Positions 12,241-12,812 of a stretch of DNA of 12,812 nucleotides are shown piece after piece. Numbering within the stretch: the first letter of the stretch is position 1; each line of letters begins with the position of its first letter. A program made the translations under genes and the position numbers. Location of the stretch: NCBI GenBank assembly GCA_964625745.1, contig CAZVCJ010000114.1:1-12812 (forward strand). Direction: 5' to 3'. Under the pieces are notes generated by a model, which saw nothing but the letters and a program-made list of their open reading frames with translations, was not told the origin of the DNA and did no database searches. The DNA comes from CAZVCJ01 sp964625745 (lineage in GTDB: Bacteria; Chloroflexota; Anaerolineae; VGOG01).

Positions 12241-12807
12241 TTAATGTCCCAATATCCTCACGCTCTCCTGGCGGGGCTGAAGCACCAGCCGGGAAGCAGC
12301 AAAATGGCCTAGCAACTCCCGCACCCGGTTGCGTCGGGCCCTCATGCGCTCGTCTCTGGCCTTCCAGACCCCACTGACCTGGTTGATGGCTAAGCTGCTG
12401 TCACCCCTCACTTCGACGGAGAATTCTGAGGGGCTGAGGTTCGCCTCCTTCAGGCTCTGGATCAGATCAGCCAAGCCAGCGATCAGCGTGTCGTACTCCG
12501 CCTCGTTGTTGGTCATCTCTCCGTCGAAATCGAGCCGCGTCACCCGCCTCTGTCCATCACCGACCCTGATCAAGGCATAACTGCCATAGCCGGGGCCAGG
12601 ATTACCCAGGCTCCCTCCATCGAAGACCAGCACGTAATCGGGCCGGCCCTCTAACTGACCGGCATCGAAAGCCACAGGTTTCCGAGCTTCAGATGCGCCC
12701 CCTGTCCTCTTGAATTCCTCCATGGTGGAAAGCTCTTCAAAAAGCTCTCTCTTCTCCACCTCGCTCAAGGCAGAAACGGCTGCTAATATCTCGGCCACGG
12801 CCTTCAT
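12241..12807 (-). CDS. Ribonuclease HI-like protein with N-terminal extension
   Basis: A 188-residue RNase H-fold protein. RNase HI cuts the RNA strand of RNA-DNA hybrids. After a helical N-terminal region (1-55, with ALSEVEKRELFEEL) come the first strand with Asp63 (VFDGGSLGNPGPGYGSYALI), Glu102 (TNNEAEYDTLIAGL) and Asp136 (VRGDSSLAINQVSG), three of the four metal ligands. WKARDERMRARR (148-159) fits the following helix. The usual C-terminal N-x-x-A-D is missing. The chain ends QESVRILGH, so the fourth carboxylate is absent, with His188 possibly nearby. The ATG at 12807 is 5 bases from the window edge. No ribosome site is visible and the start could be further out. Confidence 0.85.
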   Translation of the reverse strand: MKAVAEILAAVSALSEVEKRELFEELSTMEEFKRTGGASEARKPVAFDAGQLEGRPDYVLVFDGGSLGNPGPGYGSYALIRVGDGQRRVTRLDFDGEMTNNEAEYDTLIAGLADLIQSLKEANLSPSEFSVEVRGDSSLAINQVSGVWKARDERMRARRNRVRELLGHFAASRLVLQPRQESVRILGH

Positions 12808-12812
12808 CGCTG

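Overview
The window looks like a piece of a Chloroflexota chromosome (Anaerolineae-like), probably from a metagenome. The evidence is indirect: high GC, a T-box leader (known from Firmicutes, Actinobacteria, Chloroflexi and a few other groups), a eukaryote-like IleRS, small helix-hairpin-helix membrane proteins, and many short palindromes and short-period tandem repeats lying between and inside genes. Every gene I can support is on the minus strand, so the window reads transcriptionally from right to left. The long plus-strand reading frames are shadows of these genes.

Right to left: a ribonuclease HI-like protein (12241-12807) is followed at once by a near-consensus sigma70 promoter and a complete T-box riboswitch leader (about 11877-12204). 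The leader has a Stem I with an AGTA/GAA specifier loop presenting ATC (Ile), the T-box core, and an intrinsic terminator. It controls a three-gene operon: a GNAT acetyltransferase, an AlaX-type alanyl-tRNA editing protein (4-nt overlap with the GNAT gene) and isoleucyl-tRNA synthetase ileS. IleS carries GTHH in place of the HIGH motif, the 'swapped' signature of some IleRS2 enzymes. The operon ends in hairpins at 7247-7306.

A second unit has a promoter at 7228-7256 and contains a TraR/DksA-type zinc-finger protein, lspA (overlapping, TTG start), a 3' remnant of a hicA toxin gene fused in frame behind the lspA stop codon, an intrinsic terminator set directly before the rluD ribosome binding site, rluD-type pseudouridine synthase, and an AmmeMemoRadiSam radical SAM gene.

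A third unit has its own strong promoter (3854-3882) and a highly structured leader. It encodes an 848-residue HerA/FtsK-like P-loop ATPase (DUF87 type). After a 184-nt gap with two hairpins comes a pair: a membrane-anchored helix-hairpin-helix protein and mscL (truncated by the left window edge).

The most unusual theme is repeat invasion. Heptamer, octamer and decamer tandem arrays and palindromic elements sit inside ileS (twice), at the 3' end of rluD, in two loops of rluD, in the middle of the T-box leader, at the alaX stop codon and in the amrS leader. Those inside genes keep the reading frame open, so the cell makes these repeats as protein. I see no prophage, CRISPR, transposase, tRNA or rRNA gene in the window.
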